From Candidatus Cloacimonetes bacterium 4572_55 (GTDB lineage Bacteria; 4572-55), in the NCBI GenBank assembly GCA_002084765.1, contig NBMB01000004.1:54742-118741 (forward strand): a DNA stretch of 64,000 nt, in the 5' to 3' direction. The first letter of the stretch is position 1. Every line of letters starts with the position of its first letter. The notes under the pieces are model-generated. The model was not told the origin of the DNA, ran no database searches, and saw nothing but the letters and a program-made list of their open reading frames with translations. The position numbers were made by a program, and so were the translations under genes. Below are positions 17,560 to 27,325 of the stretch, one piece after another.

Positions 17560-18405
17560 TTGAATTTCCAAGATATTATTCTCACGCTACAAAACTACTG
17601 GGCAAAACAGGGCTGCATTATCCGGCAACCTCTGGATTTGGAGGTTGGAGCCGGAACATTCCATCCAGCGACTTTTTTATACGCGTTGGGCAAGAAACCC
17701 TGGAAAGTCGCTTATGTCCAGCCTTCTCGGCGCCCAAAAGATGGTCGATATGGAGAAAATCCCAACCGAATGCAACACTATTACCAATTTCAGGTGATTC
17801 TCAAACCCTCTCCGGAAAATTCGCAGCACCTCTATCTCGATAGTCTGGAGGCTCTTGGGATCGAGCTCAGCCGTCATGACGTGCGATTTGTGGAAGACGA
17901 CTGGGAATCACCGACTCTTGGCGCGTGGGGATTGGGCTGGGAGGTCTGGCTGGATGGCATGGAGGTGACGCAATTCACCTATTTTCAACAGGTGGGAGGG
18001 ATTGATCTTTTCCCTGTTTCCGTAGAGCTGACTTATGGACTGGAACGGCTGGCAATGTATATTCAAGGGGTTGACGATTTCAAACGGATCGAGTGGGTGA
18101 AGGGCTACAACTACGCGGATGTGCATCTTGCCACCGAAGTGGAACACTCCGCCTATAACTTCGAGGCGTCCACTCCGGAGATGCTTTTTCAGCTTTTCAA
18201 TATGTACGAGAGCGAGGCGAGGCAATTATTAGACCGGAAATTGATTTATCCGGCTTATGAATACACCATGAAATGCTCGCACACCTTTAATTTGTTGGAC
18301 GCAAGAGGCGCAATCAGCGTTACTGAGCGGGTTGGCTATATTGCCAGAGTGCGAGATCTGGCAAAACGAGCCGCAGAAGTTTACGTCGAGAAATATCCCA
18401 ATTAA
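17560..18405 (+). CDS. glyQ: glycyl-tRNA synthetase alpha subunit
   Basis: A 281-residue class IIc synthetase alpha chain with the catalytic core signatures [39 protein letters not shown] and the final [15 protein letters not shown] segment ([16 protein letters not shown]). It charges glycine to tRNA together with a beta subunit. TTG at 17560 is the start, with AAAGGAGA 6 to 7 bases upstream. The beta-subunit gene glyS normally follows directly but is not here or anywhere else in the window. Confidence 0.96.
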   Translation: MNFQDIILTLQNYWAKQGCIIRQPLDLEVGAGTFHPATFLYALGKKPWKVAYVQPSRRPKDGRYGENPNRMQHYYQFQVILKPSPENSQHLYLDSLEALGIELSRHDVRFVEDDWESPTLGAWGLGWEVWLDGMEVTQFTYFQQVGGIDLFPVSVELTYGLERLAMYIQGVDDFKRIEWVKGYNYADVHLATEVEHSAYNFEASTPEMLFQLFNMYESEARQLLDRKLIYPAYEYTMKCSHTFNLLDARGAISVTERVGYIARVRDLAKRAAEVYVEKYPN

Positions 18406-18511
18406 CCGTTTGCCGTTTTGCATATCGCATACCCTTATCTCGCTGTAAGGCGGAAGATTATCCACTATTGCAGCGCGGTATAAGTCTTTAAGAGATCAGA
18501 AGGTTAATTTT

Positions 18512-19930
18512 ATGAGCAAACCAATTTTACACCTAAAATTTACTGAAAATGGGAAATTTCGAGGCGATTTCCTGACTGATAAAACAACCTTTCATATCGG
18601 ATCAGACCTTTACGCCGATTATTTTTGCCTGTTGGACGACCTGCCTCCTCGTTATCCCCTGTTCAAAAAATCTGGCAAGAGTTATCTGATTCAACTTCCT
18701 GGAAAGGCCTCTGGTGAAATCGTCAAGGATGGGTCTAAGGTTGATATCCAGAGCTTGAAAAATTTGGGCTTTATCCAGCGAAAAAACGGCTACCTGTTTC
18801 TCCCAGTCGAAAGAGGTCAGTTCGGCGCGATTGAGTGGGATGGACTGGTCGTAGATTTTGACTACCGTTACACCAAAGTCGATTTTCGAGATAAACTTGC
18901 TCTGATAAAAAAGCAACAAAATATTGATAAAAAAAGAAGAGAAACGCTTTTTCGTAAAGTAGAAAGAGTTTTTATCTTGATTCTATTTTTATCAGCTTTA
19001 ATACATGCGACATTTGGATTATTTATCTATATGGCGTATCTTCCTCCTTTGAAGATCATCTCGGTCGATCAGGTTTCCAAACGATTTGCCCGTTTGGTGC
19101 TCGAGCCTCCCAAGAAAGTAAAGACTTCCGAGCCAGTCAAGTCGACTCAAAAAATCGCTGATGCAACTGTAGGTGCTGAGGAAAAAGAGGGTAAAGCTGG
19201 TAAGAAAAAAAATACTAAAAAAAAGAAAAAAAGTGGGGCGAAAAAACAAGGTGCTAAATCTGGTGGAGACGGCAAAAAAGCTGGCGGTAAAAAAGATGGT
19301 AAAAAAGATGTGAGCAGTCTCGGAGTTTTGGGAGTGATCACTGCGAGTAGCGGTTCCGACGACAATACCGCGATCAGCAACTTGCAAGCAATGGGAATCG
19401 CCAAAAAGGTCGAAACCGCGTTTGGTAAATCGAATAAAGGCGGCGGTGGTGGAGATGGCGAAGGCTGGGGTGAAGGCGACGGATTCCCCTTCATCGCGTC
19501 CTACGGCGACGGCGAGTATGGCGACGTTGTGGATGAGGAGCCAGTTGGAGGGCGCGCGTCTTCAGTGAAGTTGAAACGAGCCGGAGATATTTCGTTTGAC
19601 GATCCTTCCGAGGTTGCCGGCGAAGGCTCAGCCAGCGCGTTCCGCACGCCGGACGCTATCCGAAAAGCGATTATGTCCCAGATGGAAGGCATTCGTTTTT
19701 GCTTTAACAAAAGTCTCAAACAAAATAGCCAAATTTCCGGTAAAGTGGTGTTGGAGTTCACGATCTTGGCAAAAGGCAGCGTCCAAAATGTCAGCATTCT
19801 CACTTCGAGTTTGAGTGAGCCGAGTTTGGAGTCATGCATTTTAGATGTGGTCAAAAGATGGCGGTTCCAGCCGATTTCCGCCGGCGATGTGGATGTCAAT
19901 TATCCTCTGATTTTTACTCCTCGAAACTAA
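18512..19930 (+). CDS. membrane protein with AgmX/TonB-like C-terminal domain
   Basis: 472 residues. The first 140 form a beta-rich, FHA-like cytoplasmic region; one membrane helix follows near residues 150-175. Then comes a long Lys/Gly/Ala-rich linker (poly-Lys near 225-265, glycine runs near 305-320) crossing the periplasm. A C-terminal domain of about 95 residues has the pattern FCFNKSL...GKVVLEFTILAKGSV...ILDVVKRWRF, typical of AgmX/PglI and TonB-like proteins. These domains transmit energy or force between the membranes. No ExbB/ExbD partners adjoin it. GlyQ lies 107 bases upstream. Confidence 0.75.
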   Translation: MSKPILHLKFTENGKFRGDFLTDKTTFHIGSDLYADYFCLLDDLPPRYPLFKKSGKSYLIQLPGKASGEIVKDGSKVDIQSLKNLGFIQRKNGYLFLPVERGQFGAIEWDGLVVDFDYRYTKVDFRDKLALIKKQQNIDKKRRETLFRKVERVFILILFLSALIHATFGLFIYMAYLPPLKIISVDQVSKRFARLVLEPPKKVKTSEPVKSTQKIADATVGAEEKEGKAGKKKNTKKKKKSGAKKQGAKSGGDGKKAGGKKDGKKDVSSLGVLGVITASSGSDDNTAISNLQAMGIAKKVETAFGKSNKGGGGGDGEGWGEGDGFPFIASYGDGEYGDVVDEEPVGGRASSVKLKRAGDISFDDPSEVAGEGSASAFRTPDAIRKAIMSQMEGIRFCFNKSLKQNSQISGKVVLEFTILAKGSVQNVSILTSSLSEPSLESCILDVVKRWRFQPISAGDVDVNYPLIFTPRN

Positions 19931-20021
19931 CCTGGATTATTCGTCATCACGGAAATCGGTCCGCAGATTACGCAGATTACGCAGATTATCGCAGATTAAG
20001 AATTGATAATTAAAGAATTAT
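19931..20021 (+). repeat. dispersed GCAGATTA repeat, copy A
   Basis: A 91-base stretch directly after the AgmX-like gene contains four GCAGATTA units and ends in AGAATTGATAATTAAAGAATT. The same ending with one change occurs at 49391-49443, and its first part (GGATTATTCGT) recurs at 49281. The core TCCGCAGATTACGC is also in the 81-bp repeats at 46.1-46.3 kb. It looks like a family of short non-coding repeats at gene ends. Confidence 0.85.
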
Positions 20022-20029
20022 ATTTTTTT

Positions 20030-20128
20030 TGCCAAATTTTCTTCAGGAAAACGGAGCTTTTGCGCGCATTTCACTATATTCGCAACAGAGTCATAGAGAG
20101 TCGCAGAGTCAGCCCAAATAAGGGTTCT
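20030..20128 (+). repeat. 99-bp dispersed repeat, copy 1 (inverted partner at 51031-51128)
   Basis: From TGCCAAATTTTCTTCAGG to AATAAGGGTTCT this stretch matches the reverse complement of 51031-51128 with only a few changes (about 95 percent by eye). It abuts the GCAGATTA repeat and covers what would otherwise be the first 42 codons of the next open frame. Two inverted copies 31 kb apart suggest a mobile or recombining element. Confidence 0.85.
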
Positions 20129-21580
20129 TTGCAGAACCATATCGAGCTGGAAAAGCTGTATCAACTCTTAAGGAAATCGGAATACGGCATGCCTCGGCAG
20201 ACTTTTGAGCTGATCGTCGCAGTGTTGATCAAAGAAGGATATTTGATCGGTTATAAAGGCGTCAGACCGGTCGATCTGAAGAATGCCCGTCTGCCAATCT
20301 CATACGCTGTGGATATGTTAGTCACCGGGAAGTTGATCGACATAGAGACACAAAAACGTATAACCGACGTTGTGAAGCATTTATTTGGTAAAATTACAGA
20401 AGATTATAATATTTCCGTTCAAGAATCGATCTGGCAAGACTTCCAAAAACTGCGTAGCAAATTTGAGCGCACCCTGCAAGAGGTTCAACATCAACTTGCA
20501 CCTCTGGCGAGCGAATCGTCGGAATCGACCAGCGAAATGGAAAATTTTCTACTCCAACTCCGTCAACTGGTCGATTATATTGAGCCGCATCAATCCTCAG
20601 ACATCGGGTTGGAAAAATTTGCGAGTCGAGTCGGCGACAATATGGACGCGTTGATTCGTATGACAGAGAATTTGGGGAAGATCCAATCCTTTTTGAAGAT
20701 GGAAAAATCGGGCTATCAGGAAATGTGCAACTATATGGATCACCCCGCGTTTTCTTCCATACCAGATCAAACCGAGTTTGCCGATCTAAACAAGCAGGTG
20801 AAAGAGGTCAAGGCTCTGCTGCCATTTTCTGACCAACTGGTTCTGCACCTCGGGATTGATCGGCTGAAAGATGAATTTGCCCTATTTCGAGAACAATATG
20901 TTCGGATGTATGCCGCGGCGCATGAGAAAGTATATCAAGCGGTTATCATAGAAAAATTGAAGAAGATCAAACAATCCCCCGGCTATCGAGCAATTCGGAA
21001 ATTTCGTGAAATCAGATCTTTGCCTGTGAGCGACTATTTCAAGGAGATCGATGAAAAGCTGGATCAAGCTATACAATCCTGTTGCCTCCGGCTCAACAGA
21101 AACGATCTGAAAAAACATCCCCAATGCCTTTGTAATTTCCTTCTCGGCGATCGTCCGACTTCGATCTCAGCGGAATCGTTTGAGAAGGAGATACACGTCG
21201 CGCTTAAACAATATCTAAAGTCCATGCAAGAGCCGCGTGTTCGAGATCGAATCGAGAGCTATATGGAGACGTTGCAAGAAGGAGCACCGGCTGGTAAGTT
21301 GATGCATTTGTTGAATCTTCTCGCAGACCTCCCTTTTGATCACCTCGCAAGCCAGATTGTTTCCACGATGGATTCCGACGTCATTCGCCACATAAACCGA
21401 GCACTAAAGGGAAAAATAAAGGTTGTGGAGCGCAATATTTCCAAATTTTTTAATGAGCTGAAGGGACGGCATTTTACAAAAAATGGACTCCGTCGGAAAT
21501 TTGAGGCATGGTTGGAACACAGCGAGGATCCGATTGAAGACGGTGCTTTTATCAAGATTTCGATGGGACTGAAAAAATGA
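20129..21580 (+). CDS. large helical protein of unknown function
   Basis: About 483 residues, rich in charged alpha-helix (coiled-coil-like segments around residues 90-250) and with no signal or membrane helix; I recognise no domain. The frame stays open upstream to 20003, but that part is dispersed repeat, so the true start is probably the TTG at 20129 or a later codon, and the original 5' end may have been lost to the repeat. Its stop overlaps the lpxH start (ATGA), so the two are translationally coupled. That hints at envelope work, but this is only context. Confidence 0.6.
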   Translation: MQNHIELEKLYQLLRKSEYGMPRQTFELIVAVLIKEGYLIGYKGVRPVDLKNARLPISYAVDMLVTGKLIDIETQKRITDVVKHLFGKITEDYNISVQESIWQDFQKLRSKFERTLQEVQHQLAPLASESSESTSEMENFLLQLRQLVDYIEPHQSSDIGLEKFASRVGDNMDALIRMTENLGKIQSFLKMEKSGYQEMCNYMDHPAFSSIPDQTEFADLNKQVKEVKALLPFSDQLVLHLGIDRLKDEFALFREQYVRMYAAAHEKVYQAVIIEKLKKIKQSPGYRAIRKFREIRSLPVSDYFKEIDEKLDQAIQSCCLRLNRNDLKKHPQCLCNFLLGDRPTSISAESFEKEIHVALKQYLKSMQEPRVRDRIESYMETLQEGAPAGKLMHLLNLLADLPFDHLASQIVSTMDSDVIRHINRALKGKIKVVERNISKFFNELKGRHFTKNGLRRKFEAWLEHSEDPIEDGAFIKISMGLKK

Positions 21581-22323
21581 TCCAGGGGACAAATCGACCT
21601 ATTTATTTTTTCTCCGACGCGCATATCGGGCGTTATCCAAAAGAGGATCCGCGAGAGATTCGGAAGGAAAGGAATCTGATCCAATTTTTTCAGAAAGTCA
21701 TGGATGAAAAAGCGGGTTTGATCGTTAACGGAGACTTATTCGATTTTTGGTTCGAATATAAAAAAGTCATTCCTCGTCGATGTTTTCGCCTCTGTTATGA
21801 GCTGAACAAGCTTCGGAAAGCCGATATCGATGTGCGGATCGTGGTCGGAAATCATGATTACTGGATGCGTGATTTTTTTCAACAGGAGATGGGCGTCACG
21901 GTTTATCACGACCCGATCAGCTTGACATTGCATGGTTTGAGGACGTTTATCGCTCATGGCGACGGGTTTGCCCAGAAAGATTATAAATACAGGGCACTTA
22001 AACGGGTGATCCGTCATCCGTTTATTATCGGGACTGCCCGGTTGATGCATCCAGACGCTGGAATTTGGCTTGTGGAAAAAATTTCGACATGGGGAGATAA
22101 AAAGTTCGCAGATTGGATTTCTCCGGAAGAGTATGCCCAATCCGCGCATGATAAACTCAAGCAAGGATATGATCTGGTCGTTTTCGGACACACGCATCAG
22201 CCGGATTTAGTCCGTTTCCACGAGGGGATTTATCTCAATACCGGAAACTGGTTTCATGATTTTAGCTACGCCTCGCTGAAGGATGGAAAGATTGAGGTGC
22301 TCTATTGGACCGACGATTCTTAA
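21577..22323 (+). CDS. lpxH: UDP-2,3-diacylglucosamine diphosphatase (LpxH)
   Basis: A 248-residue calcineurin-like metallophosphoesterase with all metal motifs: FFSDAHIG, NGDLFDFWFE, GNHDYW, AHGD and FGHTHQP. The DFWFEY segment is typical of LpxH, which cleaves UDP-2,3-diacylglucosamine to lipid X in lipid A synthesis. It is coupled by ATGA to the unknown gene before it. It implies a lipopolysaccharide outer membrane. Its 3' end faces the broken ABC permease gene 16 bases away. Confidence 0.88.
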   Translation: MIQGTNRPIYFFSDAHIGRYPKEDPREIRKERNLIQFFQKVMDEKAGLIVNGDLFDFWFEYKKVIPRRCFRLCYELNKLRKADIDVRIVVGNHDYWMRDFFQQEMGVTVYHDPISLTLHGLRTFIAHGDGFAQKDYKYRALKRVIRHPFIIGTARLMHPDAGIWLVEKISTWGDKKFADWISPEEYAQSAHDKLKQGYDLVVFGHTHQPDLVRFHEGIYLNTGNWFHDFSYASLKDGKIEVLYWTDDS

Positions 22324-22338
22324 CGAAAATCTGCGGAT

Positions 22339-25300
22339 TTATTCGTCCCGTAGCGCGGGAATCAAGTCGCCTCTTAAAGCTGTCCATGCAGCGACTTGTA
22401 TCCAAAAAAAGCCGCTCAGCAAAATCGAGATCAATATACTGGCGATGAATAGATAGGGAATCTGTCCGCCAGAGGAGGTCATCGCTGGTAAAACCGCGAT
22501 TGCCGCGGACAGCGTTCCGCCTACGGTTCCCAACAATAATAGCGGCGTATGTTCGGTCAAGATCAGTCGGTATAACGCGCTATGGCTGAATCCGAGGCTT
22601 CGCAATATGGCAAATTCACTCCGCCGTTCCATAGTATGACGCCACACCACAACTCCCAATCCGATTGTGCCGAGTAGTAACCCTAATCCGCCCAGGGATA
22701 AAAAAATCGAGAGATAGCCGTTCTGCACCGCGCTGAATTCGACCAAACGAGTGCTGGTCTGCGTCAAGTCCGCGCCGAAATCTTGGAGCGAGTCGGATAA
22801 ATCGAGTAATAAATTTTTTTGATTTTCATAAGGAGCGTCCACCAAAAAAATGCGGCTTCCACTCAAGGAAGGAAATTTTCGGATAAATTGCTCCTCATCG
22901 ATAATAATATTCCCCTGAAAGATCGAGTTTTCCAGCCCTCCGACCAACTTCACATTGAGACTCCGCCCCTGTTCATCCAGATAGTGGAGCGTATCGCCCA
23001 CAGATTTCCCCAACCCATACGTGATCACGGTTTGGTCTGCAATTCCCGGAATCACATCGTCGCCCCAGTCCTCCTTCAGAGAGAGCCAGGGATGGTCGTC
23101 GTGTCCAACGGTTGTTTGGGCAAACGAAAACGCTCCCAGATTATCGAATTCCTCGGGTCGGACGCCCAATATCTGCGGTCTCTGAGTCCGATTTAGGTTC
23201 AGACAACTTGCGTCGTCGCCCTCTCGTACGCGTAGCGGCGTAAACCGCACCGAGTCGGAAAATCCATGCAATCCCAGCCGTTCTTTTGTCTCTTTCTCAT
23301 TCAAGTCATGCAAAATCGGGATAGTTGTCTCTGCCCAGAGAGCGAATCCGCCGGTTCCGGAGCTTCTTTTTTCGGGGAAACGGGCAGGGTCTCCGCGGTT
23401 GGCACCGACCGATACCACCAAAAATATGCCGCAAGCCAATGACCCGATCACAGCGAGACTCCGTCGTCGGTTGCGGACGCAATTGCGGATTCCCGCGGTG
23501 GTCACGGTCAAATTTCGAGAAACTCCCCATAACTCCAGCCTGCTCAGAACAATACCGCTTATTGCGATAAATCCAATCAGTGACAGGAACCCCGCGGCGA
23601 AAAATTTACCAGGCGACGCGATTCCTCTGTCAAGGGAAAAAACGCCGCGTTCTCCTATCAAAAGAATCAGCGTCGCGCCGATCAAGCTCAAAAGAGCGAG
23701 TGCTTGATTGAAACGGTTTTTGGTTTTTGAAATAGATTTAATCCGAGATTTCCCTCGTAGCAAATCTACAGGAGAGTGGTGAAATTGTCCTCCTGACACG
23801 AACCAGATGGTCGCGAGAGCTGAGACTGCGCCCAACAATCCGCCGATAATCAAGGTCTGGGGATCGACATGGAGTCGAAGCGTTGACACGCCGACTACGT
23901 CGTACCATAAGTGCTTTAATGCCAATAAGATCGCCTGATGATACAGCAATCCCGCGCATACGCCGAGTAGCCCGCCGACTATGGATAGGATCGCCCCTTC
24001 AGCAAGTAACAATTTGCGGACTAAGCGTGGCTCATAACCCAATGCCAGAAGAACGCCGGTTTCTGTCCTGCGGCGTTCGATCCCGAAGGCAAATAGCAGT
24101 CCGGTTAATGTGAGCGCGGCAATGATGATAAAAAAACTCAAGCCGATGAAAAGTTGGGCAAAATCAACCGACTCCTCGCCAGCTTGGAGACCTTGTTCCC
24201 GAACCGGTTGAAACGTCAGCCCCAGGGCATGGGGTTCCAGTCTGCGAAGAATTTTCTGCGCATCCTGAGAAAGGTGATTATCGCTATCCAAATAATCTGA
24301 CCAACCGATAAATCGGATCGCCGTGACCTCGCCATAACGATTTCCCCACATCCGCCGGGCAGCTTCGTAGGAAATAAATGCTTTTGGCGCGCCCCGATAT
24401 TTCTCCCAGTATACCTCGTCTTTTTCCCTGATCTTATCGAGATCAATAGGGATCCCTGGATCCCAGTCTCGGCAATGTTCCGTATGTGACAGACCTGGAA
24501 ATTCCGGCATCAGATCGCTGTCTTTCTTATCAACCGGAACAATCGACTTTACCCGGAAAAAGGAAGTCTGCTCGCTGAGTTTCCGCTTTGATCTGAGAGT
24601 AAAATAGGAAAGTTCGATTCGCTCCCCGACGCCCGTTTCATCTCCGAAAGCGCGCTGTCCGATGCAGAAATCGCTGTAATAAACGAATACGGAACGGTTT
24701 TTTTGGCTGATCGGATCTCGTTGACAAAGTAGGAAAATATCCGAGTATGATTGCCGGGAATCGAGGCGATCGCGTCTGCTATGGGTTGTCCGATAAAGAC
24801 CTGGTCTGAACGCAATTCGAGCATTTTCCGGTCTTGCAGAAAACGGAGACTCAGACCCGCGTCCGCGAGCTGTATGCAATCTTTTAGTGCTTGGCTCAGC
24901 CGGTCCATGGGGAGTTCATGCGCTGTATTCTCCGCGATTAGAAGCATGTTGGCTTGGCTTGGACGCGCAGCTTTTTTGGATAGTCGATGCAAGGGCAAGA
25001 AAATATTTAATGGAGGAACTTGGTCAGCTTGCAGACTGAAGCGACCGAATTGGTCATCCCCCGCGATACCTTTTATTGTCAATCGCAAAGAAACCGCGTC
25101 TTTTTTGTCGGAAGAGAGAGGAGCGTCGTGGGGAATTCGGTCAATTTTCTCTGCTTTCAGCAAAATTTCATCGCCGGTCTGCAGATCAAGACGGGTTGCG
25201 AGACGCACGACTTCCTCCGCCTTTGATCGCGATTCCTCGCAACCGGATGATGGGAGCGACGTCCCGCTCTATTTCCAGAGCCAGATCGTCTGCCAATTCC

Positions 25301-25509
25301 GCGCGGAAAAATCGATCTCCAGCACTCAAGGCATATTCGGTTCTACCAAGTCTGACCTCGGCGAGATGCTGAAGGCTGTGGCGAACTGAATCGCCAACGA
25401 TCAACGCTCCGACCAGGATAGCGGAGCTAATCAACGCTCCAACCAGGACTGCAACGTGTGCGCGTCGGTGGAAAAGCAACCCGCTGAGTATTAATGTCAG
25501 AAAGTTCAT
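22339..25509 (-). pseudogene. FtsX/MacB-type ABC transporter permease, two frameshifts
   Basis: The region codes in three successive frames for one permease of about 1050 residues. Frame one runs from 25509 (MNFLTLILSG, first membrane helix) to about 25200. Frame two covers a periplasmic part (VRLATRLDLQTGDEI... to about 24650). Frame three continues (GDETGVGERIELSYF...) to the stop at 22339, with two FtsX membrane blocks and C-terminal helices. The breaks fall near the GGCGGAGGAAG at about 25212 and around 24640-24665. No single frame gives a complete permease, although the ATPase gene 3 bases upstream is intact. Either the exporter is decaying or the assembly has two indels. Confidence 0.8.
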
Positions 25510-25512
25510 GGG

Positions 25513-26184
25513 TCAACTCAAGCCAAGGTCTCGGATGGTCAAAATTCGTTCCATTTTTCTCGCAAGTTCTTGGGAATGCGTCGCAATAATCAGGATCACG
25601 CCCTCTTCCCTGTTCAATTCCAGCAGAAGTTGCATCAGATGATTCGAGGAATCTCGGTCCAGTGATCCGGTCGGTTCGTCAGCCAAAAGCACCTTAGGCT
25701 GATTGATCAACGCTCTCGCCACAGCGACTCGTTGACATTCACCACCGGACAGACTCCCGGGACGATGGTCTATACGATCCGCCAATCCGACCCGTTCCAA
25801 AAGTTGACGCGCTCGGGTCTCGGATTCTTCCGCGTCAAGTCGGTTGTTGATCAAGGTCGGGATAAGCGTATTTTCCAACGCGGTGCATTGGGGCAGGAGA
25901 TGATGAAGCTGGAACACGAAGCCGATTTTTTGGTTGCGCACAGCCGCCAACTCCGATTCGGAAAGAGCGGAAAATTCCTCTCTATCCAGCGTGACTCGAC
26001 CGGAATCGGGACGATCTAATCCGCCCATGATGTTCAGGAGAGAGCTTTTCCCAGAACCGGACGGTCCCATAATCGCGACGGACTCAGCTTGCTTAATCTC
26101 AAGCGAAACATCTCGGAATATGGTGAGGGAGCGACCGCTTGGGGTTTGATATGTTTTTTGGATATGATCCAGATTCAACGACAT
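25513..26184 (-). CDS. ABC transporter ATP-binding protein (LolD/MacB type)
   Basis: A 223-residue complete nucleotide-binding subunit: Walker A GPSGSGKSS, Q-loop FQLHHLLP, signature LSGGECQRVAVARAL, Walker B VLLADEP, and the switch histidine in IATHSQE. The closest group is LolD/MacB, which drives lipoprotein release or macrolide and peptide export through FtsX-type permeases without moving substrate through the membrane itself. Its natural partner is the frameshifted permease immediately downstream. Confidence 0.93.
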   Translation of the reverse strand: MSLNLDHIQKTYQTPSGRSLTIFRDVSLEIKQAESVAIMGPSGSGKSSLLNIMGGLDRPDSGRVTLDREEFSALSESELAAVRNQKIGFVFQLHHLLPQCTALENTLIPTLINNRLDAEESETRARQLLERVGLADRIDHRPGSLSGGECQRVAVARALINQPKVLLADEPTGSLDRDSSNHLMQLLLELNREEGVILIIATHSQELARKMERILTIRDLGLS

Positions 26185-26193
26185 GATTCACCT

Positions 26194-27294
26194 CTATTCT
26201 GCCTTTTTTACTTTCAATTCATACTGGGAACCGTTCTGCTTTGCTTGATATACCCATTTTTTCTCATATCGCTTGACAGCATCTGGGGTAGCGATTCCTT
26301 CTAACTCCAGTTCGTTTAAAAATTCGGGGAACCGGTTGTGAATCAGATAATACATGGTAAGCGTTTGGCGCAGTTGACTTTGGTTATGCTCATCCGCTAT
26401 CTTCACGGTGGGATTTCCGGTAGGCGCAGTTGTTTCAGCTATATTGAGATAGATTAGACGGGCGATTAAAATAAGAATCAGTATAATGACAGGGAAAATG
26501 AAGGTGAACAGGTAATGAATCGCGGCGATCACATATTTTTTTATCTCCCATTCCCGTTTTGGAGCGGATTTTGACCTGGTTTTTTCCACTTTGATAATCA
26601 AATTTGCACGAATGAGGTTTGTCAGACTTTCGTACGTGCGGTAACGCCCTACTGCGCTGGCTCCGACGATCTTTTTGACCAGCGTTTGCCCGTCGCAACT
26701 GAGGTAAACCCGAGCTTCATCCGGCGGGAAATCATTAATATTTATTTTTTCTTCCGGATTTTTATCAAATACAATATTCAGATCTGGGATCAACTTAATA
26801 ATTTGTGGCCATTCGTCAATACGACGCATTCCTTCCATCAGCAAGCCGTCGGATCGGATCGCGACCGCTGGGAATGAGGGGATGTATGATGTTTTCCCGG
26901 CGCTAAAGCTATAAGAGGCTTCTTGCCAGGTAAAAAGATCGTAAATCGTCTCTTCCATAATATGCAGAACAGCGTCTTGAAGTTCGTCTGAGGAGAGATG
27001 ACGACCCGTGACCAACGCTTTCTCGAATCTCATATTGGAAGATTTGGCGGTCTCTTCGATACGTCGCGCATCCTGGCGAGAAATTTTCTCGTTTATCACC
27101 AGATAATGTTGCAACAACGAGGTCATACTGCCAAAATTGGAGCTGGCTACATGAACAATGTCCCCGTTTTGAAACCGAATGCTTGCTTTTTCATTGGGCG
27201 CGACCAACTCCAATACACCGGTTTTTTGCTGAATGCTGATCAATTGGAAGATGTCTGGAAGTCCAAAATCTTTCAGATTACCTTCAAGAGCCAT
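26194..27294 (-). CDS. DUF4388 protein with membrane helix
   Basis: 366 residues. The N-terminal DUF4388 domain (MALEGNLKDFGLPDIFQLI, then KTGVLEL and the FQNGDIVHV segment) is found in many deltaproteobacterial and FCB signalling and gliding proteins. A middle helical region follows, then one strong membrane helix near residues 255-280 and a C-terminal region of about 85 residues reminiscent of the pseudopilin globular part (LRQTLTMYYLIHNRFP). AAAGGTG precedes the ATG. It sits in a long leftward series between the ABC ATPase and the TPR membrane protein. The role is unknown; regulation of surface motility or exopolysaccharide would fit the family. Confidence 0.75.
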   Translation of the reverse strand: MALEGNLKDFGLPDIFQLISIQQKTGVLELVAPNEKASIRFQNGDIVHVASSNFGSMTSLLQHYLVINEKISRQDARRIEETAKSSNMRFEKALVTGRHLSSDELQDAVLHIMEETIYDLFTWQEASYSFSAGKTSYIPSFPAVAIRSDGLLMEGMRRIDEWPQIIKLIPDLNIVFDKNPEEKININDFPPDEARVYLSCDGQTLVKKIVGASAVGRYRTYESLTNLIRANLIIKVEKTRSKSAPKREWEIKKYVIAAIHYLFTFIFPVIILILILIARLIYLNIAETTAPTGNPTVKIADEHNQSQLRQTLTMYYLIHNRFPEFLNELELEGIATPDAVKRYEKKWVYQAKQNGSQYELKVKKAE

Positions 27295-27325
27295 ACGTCG
27301 TCACCTTTCATTGTTCGATTGTTTA

